In this document: in pieces, positions 1 to 8,295 of the stretch
How positions within the stretch are numbered: position 1 is the stretch's first letter
Layout of the letters: each line of letters opens with the position of its first letter
Source of the DNA: Kocuria varians
Lineage (GTDB): Bacteria > Actinomycetota > Actinomycetes > Actinomycetales > Micrococcaceae
Direction: 5' to 3'
Assembly: GCF_006539885.1 (NCBI RefSeq)
Contig: NZ_BJNW01000005.1
Location: 80,508-144,507, forward strand
Length of the DNA stretch: 64,000 bases
The notes under the pieces: generated by a model
Databases searched by the model: none
Seen by the model: the letters and a program-made list of their open reading frames with translations, nothing else
What the model was told of the DNA's origin: nothing
Position numbers and translations under genes: made by a program

Positions 1-52
1 GCGGCGGTGAAGGGGCCCCGGGAACCGGGCGCTGCGGCGTCGTCGGCCGTGG

Positions 53-760
53 TCACCGGTCCTGGTCCCCCACCGAGAGGTGCAGGTCCGGGAAGCCGGT
101 GCCGATCGTCGCACTCTTGCGCTGCCGCGTGTTCACGCGCCACCACACGAAGAACCCGGCGAGCGTGAAGCCGCCGTAGAAGACGTACATCAGGCCCGAG
201 GCGTAGTAGCCCGCGGAGAAGAGCAGCGGCACACCCACGAGGTCAACGGCCACCCAGAAGAGCCAGAACTCGACCCAGCCCTTGGCCATGCCGAGGGTCG
301 CGAGCAGCGAGCCCATGAAGATCCACGCGTCCGCCCAGACCGGCTCGTAGGAGCCCAGCATGCGGAAGACCGGGGTCAGCACGGCCGTGCCGGCCACCAG
401 CGCGATCACCATGAACAGCCGCTGCCGCCCGGTCGCCCAGCGCGGCGAGACCGCCTCCTGCTCCTGGCCCCGCGAACGGCGCCACTGCACCCAGCCGTAG
501 ACCGACACCGCGATGAACATGACCTGCCGCCCGGCCTGGCCCAGCAGGTTCACGGGATTGGGGGTGTCGAAGACCGCGCCCAGGAAGACCGTGAGGAGGA
601 TCGCGTTGCCGATGATGCCCACCGGCCACGCCCACACCTTGCGCCGCATGCCGCCCAGCGCGGAGAGCAGACCGAACACGTTGCCGAGCACCTCGCGCCA
701 CAGGATGAACCCGTCACCCACGCGGATCTGTGCGTCGAACAACCACCGCAGAACATCCAT
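53..760 (-). CDS. ribM: Riboflavin transporter RibM (PnuC/PnuX family)
   Basis: A 235-residue membrane protein of the PnuC fold with about seven hydrophobic segments, several of them rich in Trp, as in vitamin transporters of this family. The family imports nicotinamide riboside, thiamine or riboflavin by facilitated diffusion. The substrate here is assigned as riboflavin because an FMN riboswitch lies directly upstream on the same strand, which is the actinobacterial RibM (PnuX) arrangement. The ATG at 760 has an AGGAG Shine-Dalgarno about 6 nt upstream, so the longer open frame to 1108, which would run through the riboswitch, is not used. Family is certain; substrate is inferred from context. 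Confidence 0.85.
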   Translation of the reverse strand: MDVLRWLFDAQIRVGDGFILWREVLGNVFGLLSALGGMRRKVWAWPVGIIGNAILLTVFLGAVFDTPNPVNLLGQAGRQVMFIAVSVYGWVQWRRSRGQEQEAVSPRWATGRQRLFMVIALVAGTAVLTPVFRMLGSYEPVWADAWIFMGSLLATLGMAKGWVEFWLFWVAVDLVGVPLLFSAGYYASGLMYVFYGGFTLAGFFVWWRVNTRQRKSATIGTGFPDLHLSVGDQDR

Positions 761-906
761 GGAGTCTCCTCTCACCCGCCACGACCAGTGGTTCCGGGGA
801 GGAGGACGCACGCCGACCTCAGCGGCCGCGCGGCGGACGGCGTCACAGGGCACGGTGCCGTGACCACCCGGTGAACGGGCGGGCACCGCAGGCTCCTGCG
901 ACGCGC

Positions 907-1080
907 ACGTGTGCCTACCATCCAGACTGTACTGTCGGCACCGGAATTCCACCGGTTCGGCCGCGGTCCCGTGCGCTGCCCTGCGGCTCCCCCCACGGGG
1001 TGCTGCGATCGTGGCGCACGGTGCTCGCGGTTCGCGGACTGTCACCGCCGGTTCGGAATTCCACCGACCCCGGAACACGT
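907..1080 (-). promoter_or_regulatory. FMN riboswitch (RFN element)
   Basis: On the minus strand the conserved RFN blocks follow in order: GGTGGAATTCCGAACCGGCGG, then ACAGTCCGCGA, then a variable arm, then GGTGGAATTCCGGTGCCGAC, then ACAGTCTGGATGG. The closing stem P1 pairs 1072-1080 with 907-915 (8 of 9 positions). About 146 nt separate it from the ribM start. A hairpin at 842-864 in that interval may be part of the expression platform. FMN binding is expected to shut off ribM. Conserved blocks are seen directly; the switching mechanism is inferred. Confidence 0.92.
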
Positions 1081-1154
1081 TGCTGCCCCACAGTATGCCA
1101 CGGCACACGGGGGTGGACGTGACGCCGGTTACCGCCGGTGACCTCCGCGACCGC

Positions 1155-1820
1155 TCAGGCCATGTGGGCCCGCGCGGTCTCGCGCAGCGCGGCGATGGCG
1201 GCCCCCGGGTCGTCCTTCCCGTAGACGGCCGAGCCGGCGACGAACGTGTCCGCGCCCGCCTCCGCCGCGCGCACGATGGTCTCCTCGGTGATGCCGCCGT
1301 CCACCTGCAGCGCCACCGTGCCGCCGTGCGCCTTCACCGCCTGCGCGGCGCGGCGCAGCTTGGGCAGGGTGACGTCCAGGAACTTCTGGCCGCCGAAGCC
1401 GGGTTCCACGGTCATCACGAGCAGCATGTCCAGCTCGGGCAGCAGGTCCAGGTACGGCTCGATGGGCGTGGCCGGGCGCACGGCCAGGCCGGCCTTGGCC
1501 CCGGCGGCGCGCAGCTCACGGGCGAGCTTGATGGGGGCGGCGGCGGCCTCCGCGTGGAACGTCACGGACGCGCACCCGGCCTCCGCGTAGGCCGGCGCCC
1601 AGCGGTCCGGGTCCTCGATCATCAGGTGTAGGTCCAGGGGGATCGGCGAGACGGCCTGGAGACTCTCGACCACGGGCAGGCCCAGCGTCAGGTTCGGCAC
1701 GAAGTGGTTGTCCATCACGTCCACGTGCGCGGCGTCCGCGCCGCAGATGCGCTCGAGCTCCTGCGCGAGACGCGAGAAGTCCGCGGAGAGGATGGACGGG
1801 TGGATGTCGCAGCGGGACAT
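1155..1820 (-). CDS. rpe: Ribulose-phosphate 3-epimerase
   Basis: A 221-residue TIM-barrel enzyme that interconverts ribulose 5-phosphate and xylulose 5-phosphate in the pentose phosphate pathway. Family landmarks are the N-terminal [12 protein letters not shown], the [12 protein letters not shown] segment with metal-ligand His and Asp, LHLMI, the [12 protein letters not shown] loop and the VDGGI phosphate-binding motif near the C-terminus. The ATG at 1820 is preceded by AGGAG; the in-frame upstream extension is low-complexity Pro/Ala sequence and was left out. It lies downstream of rsmB with a 160-bp gap and may be cotranscribed with def-fmt-rsmB. Confidence 0.95.
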   Translation of the reverse strand: MSRCDIHPSILSADFSRLAQELERICGADAAHVDVMDNHFVPNLTLGLPVVESLQAVSPIPLDLHLMIEDPDRWAPAYAEAGCASVTFHAEAAAAPIKLARELRAAGAKAGLAVRPATPIEPYLDLLPELDMLLVMTVEPGFGGQKFLDVTLPKLRRAAQAVKAHGGTVALQVDGGITEETIVRAAEAGADTFVAGSAVYGKDDPGAAIAALRETARAHMA

Positions 1821-1982
1821 GGGGTGCTCCTGGGTTGCGGTGGCCGGCGGTGCGGCCGGGGTGGCTGGTGCGGGTGGGCTGGTGGGGTGGCGATGCCGCG
1901 GACGGCGTCGTGACGGACGGTGTCCTGCCCAGGGAGTCACTCGCGGGGGCGGTCCCGCAGGCGGCTCCCCGGGGAGTGCTGC

Positions 1983-3554
1983 TCAGCCGAGCTTGCGCAG
2001 GGCGACCATGAACATCGCGTCCGTGCCGTGCACGTGCGGCCACAGCTGGACGCTCGTGCCGCCGGCCACCTCGTGGCCCGCTGCGCGCTCACCCTCGAGG
2101 GCACCGGGCAGGGCGGCCTGACGGGCGAGGTCCGCGGTGTCCAGGACCTCGACGTCCTTCCGCGCGTCCAGGACGTCGTGGAGGATGTCGTGCGTCTCGG
2201 CGGTGTGCGGCGAGCACGTGGCGTAGAGGACCACTCCCCCGGCGCGCGTGGCGTCCAGGGCGGCGTCGAGCAGCTCCCGCTGCACCGGCGCGAGGTTCCC
2301 CACGTCCGACGGCGTGCGCCGCCACCGCGCCTCGGGACGACGCCGCAGGGCACCGAGCCCCGTGCACGGCACGTCCACGAGCACGCGGTCGAAGCGAGCC
2401 GTCTCCGTCCGGGCGAGGTCCCGGGCGTCCGCCGTGCTCACGCGCCAGGCCTCCTCGGGCACCGGGGCGAGCGCGTGGCGCACCAGCTCGCTGCGGTGCT
2501 CGCTGACCTCGTTGGCGAGCAGCTGCGCGCCCTGTTCGTGGGCGAGAGCGGCCAGCAGGGCGGCCTTCCCGCCCGGCCCGGCGCAGAAGTCCGCCCACGC
2601 GCCCCTGTCCTCCGCCACGGGGGCTTGGGCGAGCACGCGGGCCACGAGCTGCGACCCGGCGTCCTGCACGCGCACGACGCCCTCGCGGGTACCGGGGATC
2701 CGGTGGACGTCCCCGCCCGGGCTGACGGCGCTGTCCGGGACGAGGTCGCCGGGGGTGGCCCCGTCCTCGAGGGCGGCTTCGAGCGAACCGATGCCGGGCA
2801 GCGCCACGAGGTGGACGCGCGGCGGCTCGTTGTCCGCCTCCAGCAGGGCCTCGATCTCGGAGGCGTCGCGGCCGTTGGCGCGCAGCGCCCGGCGCATGGC
2901 GCGGATCTCCCACACGGGGTGGGCGTGGCGCAGGCCCATGCGGCGCAGCTCGTCCGGCTGCTCGGCGGCGAGCTCGTCCAGCCACTGCTCCTGCGTGGCC
3001 CGGGCGACCTTGCGCAGCACGGCGTTGACGAGTCCCGCGGGACCCTGGCCGATCTCGCCGCGCACCAGACCCACGGTGGCGTCCAGGGCGGCGTGGTCCG
3101 GCACGCGCATGGCCAGCAGCTGGTGGGTGCCCAGGCGCAGGGCGTCCAGCACGGCGGGGTCGAGCTCGTCGAGGGGACGGTCCACGCACGTGGCGAGCAC
3201 GGCGTCCCACGTGCCGCTCCAGCGCATGGTGCCGTACGCGAGCTCCGTGGCGAACGCGGCGTCGCGCTTGTCCAACCGGTTCTCCCGCACGAGCCGCGGC
3301 AGCACCAGGTTGCCGTAGGCGTCCTCGGAGTTCACCGCGCGCAGTGCCTGGAAGGCCGTCAGCCGCGCCGGGTCCGAGCGACGACGCCGCTGCCCCGGCG
3401 CCTGCGCCGAGAAGGTCCTCTCCTGCTGGGAGCGGCGGTTGCGCTCGTGCCCGCGCGCGTTGCGACGCCTGTTGTGATGCGATCCGTCACTGCGCGCCCT
3501 GTCGTCGCGGCCGCCGGAGGGGCGGGATCCGCGCTCGTGTCCGTCCGGGCTCAT
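1983..3554 (-). CDS. rsmB: 16S rRNA cytosine-C5 methyltransferase RsmB/Sun family
   Basis: A 523-residue SAM-dependent RNA methyltransferase. After a basic, low-complexity N-terminal tail of about 60 residues comes a NusB-like RNA-binding domain, then the Rossmann methyltransferase domain. Motif I is DFCAGPGGKAALLA, and the two catalytic cysteines are in VDVPCTGLGALRRRP and in YATCSPHTAET. It is expected to methylate C967 of 16S rRNA. Its ATG overlaps the fmt stop (ATGA at 3551-3554), so translation is probably coupled. The Arg-rich tail is common in actinobacterial members. Confidence 0.93.
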   Translation of the reverse strand: MSPDGHERGSRPSGGRDDRARSDGSHHNRRRNARGHERNRRSQQERTFSAQAPGQRRRRSDPARLTAFQALRAVNSEDAYGNLVLPRLVRENRLDKRDAAFATELAYGTMRWSGTWDAVLATCVDRPLDELDPAVLDALRLGTHQLLAMRVPDHAALDATVGLVRGEIGQGPAGLVNAVLRKVARATQEQWLDELAAEQPDELRRMGLRHAHPVWEIRAMRRALRANGRDASEIEALLEADNEPPRVHLVALPGIGSLEAALEDGATPGDLVPDSAVSPGGDVHRIPGTREGVVRVQDAGSQLVARVLAQAPVAEDRGAWADFCAGPGGKAALLAALAHEQGAQLLANEVSEHRSELVRHALAPVPEEAWRVSTADARDLARTETARFDRVLVDVPCTGLGALRRRPEARWRRTPSDVGNLAPVQRELLDAALDATRAGGVVLYATCSPHTAETHDILHDVLDARKDVEVLDTADLARQAALPGALEGERAAGHEVAGGTSVQLWPHVHGTDAMFMVALRKLG

Positions 3555-4507
3555 ACGAAGACCACCTGTTCCCTGTTCTGCTGTCCCCGCGCCCAGTCCA
3601 GCGCGGCCATCGGTTTCTTGCCGGCGGGCTGCACGCGTGTGAGTTCCACCGCGCCCCCGCCCGTTCCCACGTACACGTGCTTCCCCCGGATCTCGACGCC
3701 GCCCGGCGCGAGTCCGGTGGCGTCCGGTGCGGGGGCCACGCGCTCGAGCTTGACGCGCTGCCCCTCGTACTCCGTCCAGGCACCCGGTTCCGGGGTGACA
3801 CCGCGCACGCGGTCCACGACGGCGTGCGCCGTGTCCTCCCAGCGCACCCGGCCGTCCGCCCCGACGAGCTTGTGCGCCGCGCTCGGCTCACCGCTCTGCG
3901 GCACGGGTTGCAGCCGCCCGGAGGCCACGCCCAGCAGCGAGTCCACGAGCAGCGGTGACCCCTCGACCGCGAGCCTGGCCAGCACCGAACCCGCGGTGTC
4001 GTCCTCGCGGACCTCGTCCGTGAGCGTGGCGACCACGGGACCCGTGTCCATGCCCTCGTCCAGGACGAAGGTCGTGGCTCCGACGGTCCGCTCCCCCGCC
4101 ATCAGGGCGCGCTGGACCGGGGCGGCCCCGCGCCAGCGCGGGAGCAGGGAGAAGTGCAGGTTGATCCAGCCGTGCTCGAAAACCGCGAGGGCCGGCGCCG
4201 GGAGCAGTGCACCGTAGGCCACGACCGCGGCGATCTGGGCCCCGGTCGCCCGCAGGTCGTCCAGCAGCTCCTCCGTCACCCGGTTCGCGGTCAGCACGGG
4301 CAGACCGAGTTCCTCGGCTCGCCGGCCCACGGCCGAGGACGTGAGGACCTTCTTGCGTCCCACGGGGGCGGGTTCACGCGTCAGCACCGCCACGACGTGG
4401 ATCCTGGGATCCGCGTGCAGTGCTTCCAGGGGCGCCACGGCGGTCTCGGGAGTTCCCGCGTAGAGAACCTTCAGCGGCTCGGCGGCAGCGCTCGTGACCT
4501 CGGTCAT
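3551..4507 (-). CDS. fmt: Methionyl-tRNA formyltransferase
   Basis: A 318-residue enzyme that formylates initiator Met-tRNA from 10-formyl-tetrahydrofolate. The N-terminal catalytic domain starts KVLYAGTPETAV and carries the folate-binding signature SLLPRWRG with the catalytic Asn-His pair just before it, and the catalytic Asp in LDEGMDTGPV. The C-terminal OB-like domain contains LAPGGVEIRGKHVYVGTG. The ATG at 4507 overlaps the def stop (ATGA), and the stop overlaps the rsmB start, which gives a coupled def-fmt-rsmB operon. Confidence 0.96.
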   Translation of the reverse strand: MTEVTSAAAEPLKVLYAGTPETAVAPLEALHADPRIHVVAVLTREPAPVGRKKVLTSSAVGRRAEELGLPVLTANRVTEELLDDLRATGAQIAAVVAYGALLPAPALAVFEHGWINLHFSLLPRWRGAAPVQRALMAGERTVGATTFVLDEGMDTGPVVATLTDEVREDDTAGSVLARLAVEGSPLLVDSLLGVASGRLQPVPQSGEPSAAHKLVGADGRVRWEDTAHAVVDRVRGVTPEPGAWTEYEGQRVKLERVAPAPDATGLAPGGVEIRGKHVYVGTGGGAVELTRVQPAGKKPMAALDWARGQQNREQVVFV

Positions 4508-5208
4508 CGCGCACCCCCTCGTCCGAACGAGGAACCAAAAGCGGCAACCGACCCCCGGGACAAACCGTCGGCCTGGATGCCTGCAGGAGCGCCGAAGGCC
4601 GCGCCGGTGCGGCGAGGCGGCTGCGCCCCGGAACCGTCCCGGGCGGCGTCGTCGCCGGTGCTGTGCGCAGCGCCGCCAAGGCGCTGCTCCTCCCGCTCCC
4701 GCGTGATCCGGGCGGCCGTCTCCCCGAACGAGGCCTGACGCAGCTGCCGCATGGCGTCCTTGCGCTGCTCCCCGACGAGGCGGTCCACGTAGAGCATGCC
4801 GCGCAGGTGGTCCGTCTCGTGCTGGAAGCAGCGGGCCAGCAGACCCGTGGCCTCGCGGCTCACCGGTTCGCCGTGCACGTCCAGGGCCGTGAGCACGGCG
4901 CGCTCGCGGCGCGGGGTCTCGTAGGAGAGGCCGGGCACGGAGAGGCAGCCCTCGCCACCCTCCTGGGGGTCGTCGCCGAGCTCCAGGTGCGGGTTGATCG
5001 CGTAGCCCTCGTCCCCCTGGATGCCCCACGTGAAGATCTGCAGTCCGACGCCCACCTGTGGCGCGGCGAGACCGACACCGCCCACGGCGTACATGGTCTC
5101 GAACATGTCACGGATCAACGTCTCCAGGGACTCGTCGAACTGCGTGACCTCCTGGGCGGGGGTCCGCAGCACGGGATCCCCGATCGTGCGGATGCGCAGA
5201 ATACTCAC
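4504..5208 (-). CDS. def: Peptide deformylase
   Basis: A 234-residue metal hydrolase that removes the formyl group from nascent proteins. All three PDF motifs are present: GVGLAAPQ (residues about 44-51), EGCLSVPG (about 90-97) and the metal site HETDH (about 133-137). A C-terminal tail of roughly 50 Gly/Ala/Arg-rich residues follows the catalytic domain; it is longer than in the minimal enzyme and of no obvious function. First gene of the def-fmt-rsmB operon. Confidence 0.95.
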   Translation of the reverse strand: MSILRIRTIGDPVLRTPAQEVTQFDESLETLIRDMFETMYAVGGVGLAAPQVGVGLQIFTWGIQGDEGYAINPHLELGDDPQEGGEGCLSVPGLSYETPRRERAVLTALDVHGEPVSREATGLLARCFQHETDHLRGMLYVDRLVGEQRKDAMRQLRQASFGETAARITREREEQRLGGAAHSTGDDAARDGSGAQPPRRTGAAFGAPAGIQADGLSRGSVAAFGSSFGRGGAR

Positions 5209-5254
5209 CGGGCGGTGCTCTCCTAGCTGGTGTCGGGGTGGGGGTTCGTGGTGC

Positions 5255-6175
5255 TCAGTCTACGGCGGGACCCGCGACCGTCCGGGCCGTGGCCGACTCC
5301 GGGACCCCGCCGCCGCGGCCCGTGGGGTTGCCCTCGAGCGGGGGTGGGGCGATGCTGCGCAGCTGCACGCCGGCGGTCTCGAGATCCGCCGAGCGCGCCC
5401 ACACCTTGGCCAGGGCGCAGAACTTAAACCAGTGCAGCGGCAGGTGGTCCGGCACGGCCTGCACGGTCAGCGCCTCCGTCTCGCCGATGGCCACGGCCAT
5501 CAGCACCTCGGCATCCCCGTAGCGCCACGGTTCCCACTGCCCGGTGGCGGCGTCCACCAGGGACTCCTCCGCCTTGAGGCCGGCCACGAGCTGGGTGACC
5601 ACCTTGGGGTCCGGGGGTTTCACCCGCCCCGAGCGGTCCGTGCCGCGGGTCTTGTAGTCGATCAGGCAGACCTTGCCGCCGATGCGCGCCACCAGGTCAA
5701 GTGTCCCGGCGTAGCCCACCGTGGCGTTCCAGACCGTGATCTCCGCGGCCAGGGGCTCGGGGCGGTAGAGCTCCCACCACTGGTCCGCGCTGTCCGCGAA
5801 GCGCGTCTCGTGGTGCTCCGCGAGGTCTTCGCGCGCGGCCTCCACCCGGTGCTCGCGGCCCATGGCCCGCAGCGCGAGCTGCTCGCAGTAGTCGTGGACG
5901 CGGTCCCCGCGCTGGGCGGCCTGGTCCCGGTGCCGCTCGGCGGCCTTGGCCGCGTGGTTCACCAGGGCACGACGACGCCGCGAGTCCCGCAGCGCGTCCG
6001 GTAGCTGGGGATCCGAGGCGAGGGCCTGCGCGGCGCTGTAGCCGTACCAGCCGCCGAGGTCGTTGGCCTCGCAGCCGATGATGGTGGTGATGGACGGGAC
6101 CTGCAGGTCCCCACCCTCCTGGCGCGCGTACATGCGGCCGGTGGCGGTCTGGCGGGCCAAGCGGGGTTGCGTCAT
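5255..6175 (-). CDS. PD-(D/E)XK nuclease-like protein
   Basis: A 306-residue protein whose central part resembles RecB/Cas4-type nuclease cores. It has an upstream AEITVWN strand, GTLDLVARIGG with the likely active-site Asp, and LIDYKTRGT, which fits the (D/E)XK motif. The start at 6175 (MTQPRLARQ) was preferred over one 15 residues upstream because the extension looks non-native; neither has a strong Shine-Dalgarno. It stands alone between def and a tRNA gene. A role in DNA end processing or as a non-catalytic relative is possible; I do not recognise a specific named protein. Confidence 0.6.
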   Translation of the reverse strand: MTQPRLARQTATGRMYARQEGGDLQVPSITTIIGCEANDLGGWYGYSAAQALASDPQLPDALRDSRRRRALVNHAAKAAERHRDQAAQRGDRVHDYCEQLALRAMGREHRVEAAREDLAEHHETRFADSADQWWELYRPEPLAAEITVWNATVGYAGTLDLVARIGGKVCLIDYKTRGTDRSGRVKPPDPKVVTQLVAGLKAEESLVDAATGQWEPWRYGDAEVLMAVAIGETEALTVQAVPDHLPLHWFKFCALAKVWARSADLETAGVQLRSIAPPPLEGNPTGRGGGVPESATARTVAGPAVD

Positions 6176-6234
6176 GGGGCTCAGCGTAGGAACGGACTCA
6201 GACACGGACAACGGCGCCACAGAACCCTGGAATG

Positions 6235-6272
6235 CGAAGGAACCCGACCCCTCCCGGGACCGGGTTCCTTCG
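6235..6272 (-). terminator. Terminator-like hairpin downstream of tRNA-Val(CAC)
   Basis: A perfect 12-bp stem, CGAAGGAACCCG at 6235-6246 paired with 6261-6272, with a 14-nt C/G-rich loop, 6 nt beyond the 3' end of the minus-strand tRNA-Val gene. No U-tract follows, so it may act as a processing hairpin or a U-less terminator as in many high-GC actinobacteria. Confidence 0.55.
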
Positions 6273-6277
6273 TGTCG

Positions 6278-6349
6278 TGCGCGATACTGGGATCGAACCA
6301 GTGACCTCTTCGGTGTGAACGAAGCGCGCTACCGCTGCGCCAATCGCGC
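6278..6349 (-). tRNA. tRNA-Val (anticodon CAC)
   Basis: A 72-nt cloverleaf on the minus strand: acceptor GCGCGAT/ATCGCGC with discriminator A, D-arm GGCGCAGCGGTAGCGCG-type, anticodon stem CTTCG/CGAAG with loop TTCACAC (anticodon CAC), and T-arm CTGGTTCGATCCCAG. CCA is not encoded. It differs from the divergent tRNA-Val(GAC) gene only within the anticodon arm. Confidence 0.95.
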
Positions 6350-6363
6350 TTGCAACGTTGAAA

Positions 6364-6393
6364 ACTCTAGAGCACCTCCACCGGGATGAGCAA
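6364..6393 (-). promoter_or_regulatory. Putative promoter of tRNA-Val(CAC)
   Basis: On the minus strand TTGCTC (6388-6393) and TAGAGT (6364-6369) are separated by 18 bp, and the -10 lies 14 nt upstream of the mature tRNA 5' end. This fits a sigma-70-type tRNA promoter; no other support. Confidence 0.45.
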
Positions 6394-6631
6394 ATTGCGG
6401 TTGCCGGCGCGCGTTCCGGGGCGGATGACCGGCGTCTGGCTGAGATGCCGGTAGCGCCGATTTGCCCGCACCCGGTCCGGTGGGTAATGTTTCTGCTCGT
6501 TGGAAACGCCCCGACGCGAAGCCTTCCGGAACACGGAAGGGCAACGCAGAGGACAGCGCGAGAACCTGTGATAAAGTTTCCGCTCGGAAGATCGGAGCAC
6601 TGCAGAAACAGGGCCTCGATCAACCAACAAT

Positions 6632-6704
6632 GCGGACGTAGCTCAGCTGGTAGAGCATCACCTTGCCATGGTGAGGGTCGCGGGTTCGACTCCCGTCGTC
6701 CGCT
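6632..6704 (+). tRNA. tRNA-Gly (anticodon GCC)
   Basis: A 73-nt cloverleaf: acceptor GCGGACG/CGTCCGC, D-arm TAGCTCAGCTGGTAGAGCA, anticodon stem TCACC/GGTGA with loop TTGCCAT (anticodon GCC), T-arm CGGGTTCGACTCCCG. CCA is not encoded. First of three tRNA genes in tandem on this strand. The 280-bp gap upstream, back to the divergent tRNA-Val, contains no credible gene. Confidence 0.95.
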
Positions 6705-6761
6705 CGCAGTTTTCGACCCTGGTCGAGACCTGAGACCTTGTCCTCCAAGGATCTGGTCCCC

Positions 6762-6832
6762 GGTGGGGTGGCCGAGTGGTTAGGCAGCGGCCTGCAAAGC
6801 CGTCTACGCGGGTTCGAATCCCGTCTCCACCT
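6762..6832 (+). tRNA. tRNA-Cys (anticodon GCA)
   Basis: A 71-nt cloverleaf: acceptor GGTGGGG/CTCCACC with one G-U pair, anticodon stem GCGGC/GCCGT with loop CTGCAAA (anticodon GCA), T-arm CGGGTTCGAATCCCG. It lies 57 bp after tRNA-Gly and 29 bp before tRNA-Val(GAC), probably one transcript. Confidence 0.93.
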
Positions 6833-6861
6833 CGGTGCAACCACCTCGTTCAAGAGATTGA

Positions 6862-6936
6862 GCGCGATTGGCGCAGCGGTAGCGCGCTTCCCTGACACGG
6901 AAGAGGTCACTGGTTCGATCCCAGTATCGCGCACCA
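6862..6936 (+). tRNA. tRNA-Val (anticodon GAC)
   Basis: Acceptor GCGCGAT/ATCGCGC, anticodon stem CTTCC/GGAAG with loop CTGACAC (anticodon GAC), T-arm CTGGTTCGATCCCAG, and an encoded CCA at 6934-6936. Its body is the same as the minus-strand tRNA-Val(CAC) outside the anticodon arm, so the two are recent paralogues in inverted orientation. Confidence 0.95.
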
Positions 6937-6940
6937 CCGA

Positions 6941-6970
6941 AACCCCGGAACACGTGTTCCGGGGTTTTTT
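6941..6970 (+). terminator. Rho-independent terminator of the tRNA cluster
   Basis: A self-complementary stem AACCCCGGAACAC/GTGTTCCGGGGTT is followed by a run of T (6965-6970), directly after the last tRNA. It is the most classical terminator in the window. Confidence 0.9.
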
Positions 6971-7051
6971 CTGTGCCCTCCCCTCATGGCTCCCGCGGCG
7001 GCACACTCTCCACGCCGTCACGCGTGAGGAGCGGCCGCCCGGGAGAACCCC

Positions 7052-8035
7052 TCACACGTCGTCGTTCTCGGAACCCTCCACGATGCCCACCGCAACGGCC
7101 AGGTCCTCCCAGCTCATGCCCACGCACTTGAACACCCGGGGACGGTCCGTGGCCGGCGCCACGGCACCGGTGACGATGTCCGCGAGCGGGACCAGCGACT
7201 CCTCGCACAGTGTGCCGTCCTCGATGGCCAGCACCACGTCGCCTGCCTCCCGCAGCGCGGTCGCGGCGTCCTCGACGACCACTTGCGCGCGGCCCATGAG
7301 GGCGGCGTCGAGCTCGCGGGCGCCCGGCTCGTGGGAGCCCATGGCGACGACGCACGCCGAGTCCGGGACCAGGGCGCCGTCGAACAGCGGCTCCGAGGCG
7401 GACGTTGCGCACACCACCACGTCCGCGGAGCGCACGTCCTGCGCATCCCCGGCACGGGCCGCGAGCCCGAGCCCCCGAGCGTGCTCGACCGCGACCTCGA
7501 CCTTCTCCGGGGAGCGCCCGCACACGACCACCTCGGTGAAGTCGCGCACGACCGCAAACGCCTCGATGTGCGCCAGCGCCTGCGGCCCCGTCCCGAAGAC
7601 CACGAGAGTGCGCGCGTCCCGTGGCGCGAGGTGGTCCGCGGCGACCGCCGAGATGGCCGGCGTGCGCAGCGTGGTGAGGGAGTTGCCCTCCAGGAACGCG
7701 CGGACGCTCAGCGTGGCGGTGTCCATCAGCAGGTAGGTGGCCTGGATGCGCGGCAGACCCCGCTGCGGGTTGCCGGGGGAGACCGTGGCGACCTTGATCC
7801 CGCTCCACTCCCCCAGCACGGACGGCATGAGCAGCATGTGCCCCTCGCCGGCGGCCACGTTGTCACGGGCCGGATCCTCCTCGGGGCGAAAGCCGCCCGC
7901 GAGCGTGGCCTCCAGCAGCTTCCGGGCGCGGCGTGGGCTCACCGACTCGAGAATTTGCTCCTCGCTGTAGTGCCTGGGCTGCTGGGGCTCGGGCTCGGTG
8001 CCCTCGGCCGTGCGGCGGTCGTTCGTGCTCACCAT
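7052..8035 (-). CDS. Ornithine cyclodeaminase/mu-crystallin family protein
   Basis: A 327-residue NAD(P)-dependent enzyme. The N-terminal dimerisation domain includes HMLLMPSVLGEWSGIKVATVSPGN and is followed by a Rossmann domain with VVFGTGPQALAHIEAF (nucleotide-binding loop, about residues 140-155) and VVCGRSPEKVE. Members act as ornithine cyclodeaminase, as alanine or lysine/arginine dehydrogenases, or as ketimine reductases; which applies here cannot be read from the sequence. The ATG at 8035 has a GAGGAG Shine-Dalgarno; the longer frame upstream is low-complexity. Monocistronic, downstream of the nrdE terminator. Confidence 0.85.
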   Translation of the reverse strand: MVSTNDRRTAEGTEPEPQQPRHYSEEQILESVSPRRARKLLEATLAGGFRPEEDPARDNVAAGEGHMLLMPSVLGEWSGIKVATVSPGNPQRGLPRIQATYLLMDTATLSVRAFLEGNSLTTLRTPAISAVAADHLAPRDARTLVVFGTGPQALAHIEAFAVVRDFTEVVVCGRSPEKVEVAVEHARGLGLAARAGDAQDVRSADVVVCATSASEPLFDGALVPDSACVVAMGSHEPGARELDAALMGRAQVVVEDAATALREAGDVVLAIEDGTLCEESLVPLADIVTGAVAPATDRPRVFKCVGMSWEDLAVAVGIVEGSENDDV

Positions 8036-8172
8036 GCGGTTGCTCCTCGGGTTGGGGGTGGTGGCGCGCACTCGTCGCGCCTGTCTGATGACAGCTGCCC
8101 CGCCGTGCCGGAGCAGGACGGGGCAGCAAGAACGGGGGCCACGGGAACGCGGGCAGCGCGCGGAGGGCGCGG

Positions 8173-8216
8173 GCGGCGTCGTCGTCCCGGAAACCGGATC
8201 ACGGCGACGACGCCGC
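8173..8216 (-). terminator. Hairpin downstream of nrdE
   Basis: Inverted repeat GCGGCGTCGTCG (8173-8184) and CGACGACGCCGC (8205-8216), a 12-bp stem with a 20-nt loop, 80 nt past the nrdE stop. No U-tract. The same GACGACGCCGC core forms the hairpins at 19631-19669 and 23114-23156. Confidence 0.55.
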
Positions 8217-8295
8217 GCCACCCCTCAGCGGTGGCCGCGCCACGCTTGGACGGCCACCTCTCAGCGGCCGTCGCTCGCCCGTGGCGGGGTGGGCG

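Noticed and set aside
80..874. Long plus-strand open frames opposite ribM, rsmB, nrdE, dnaE2 and others.
   Set aside because: Their products are Arg/Pro/His-rich low-complexity shadows of high-GC coding strands, with no Shine-Dalgarno sites or families.
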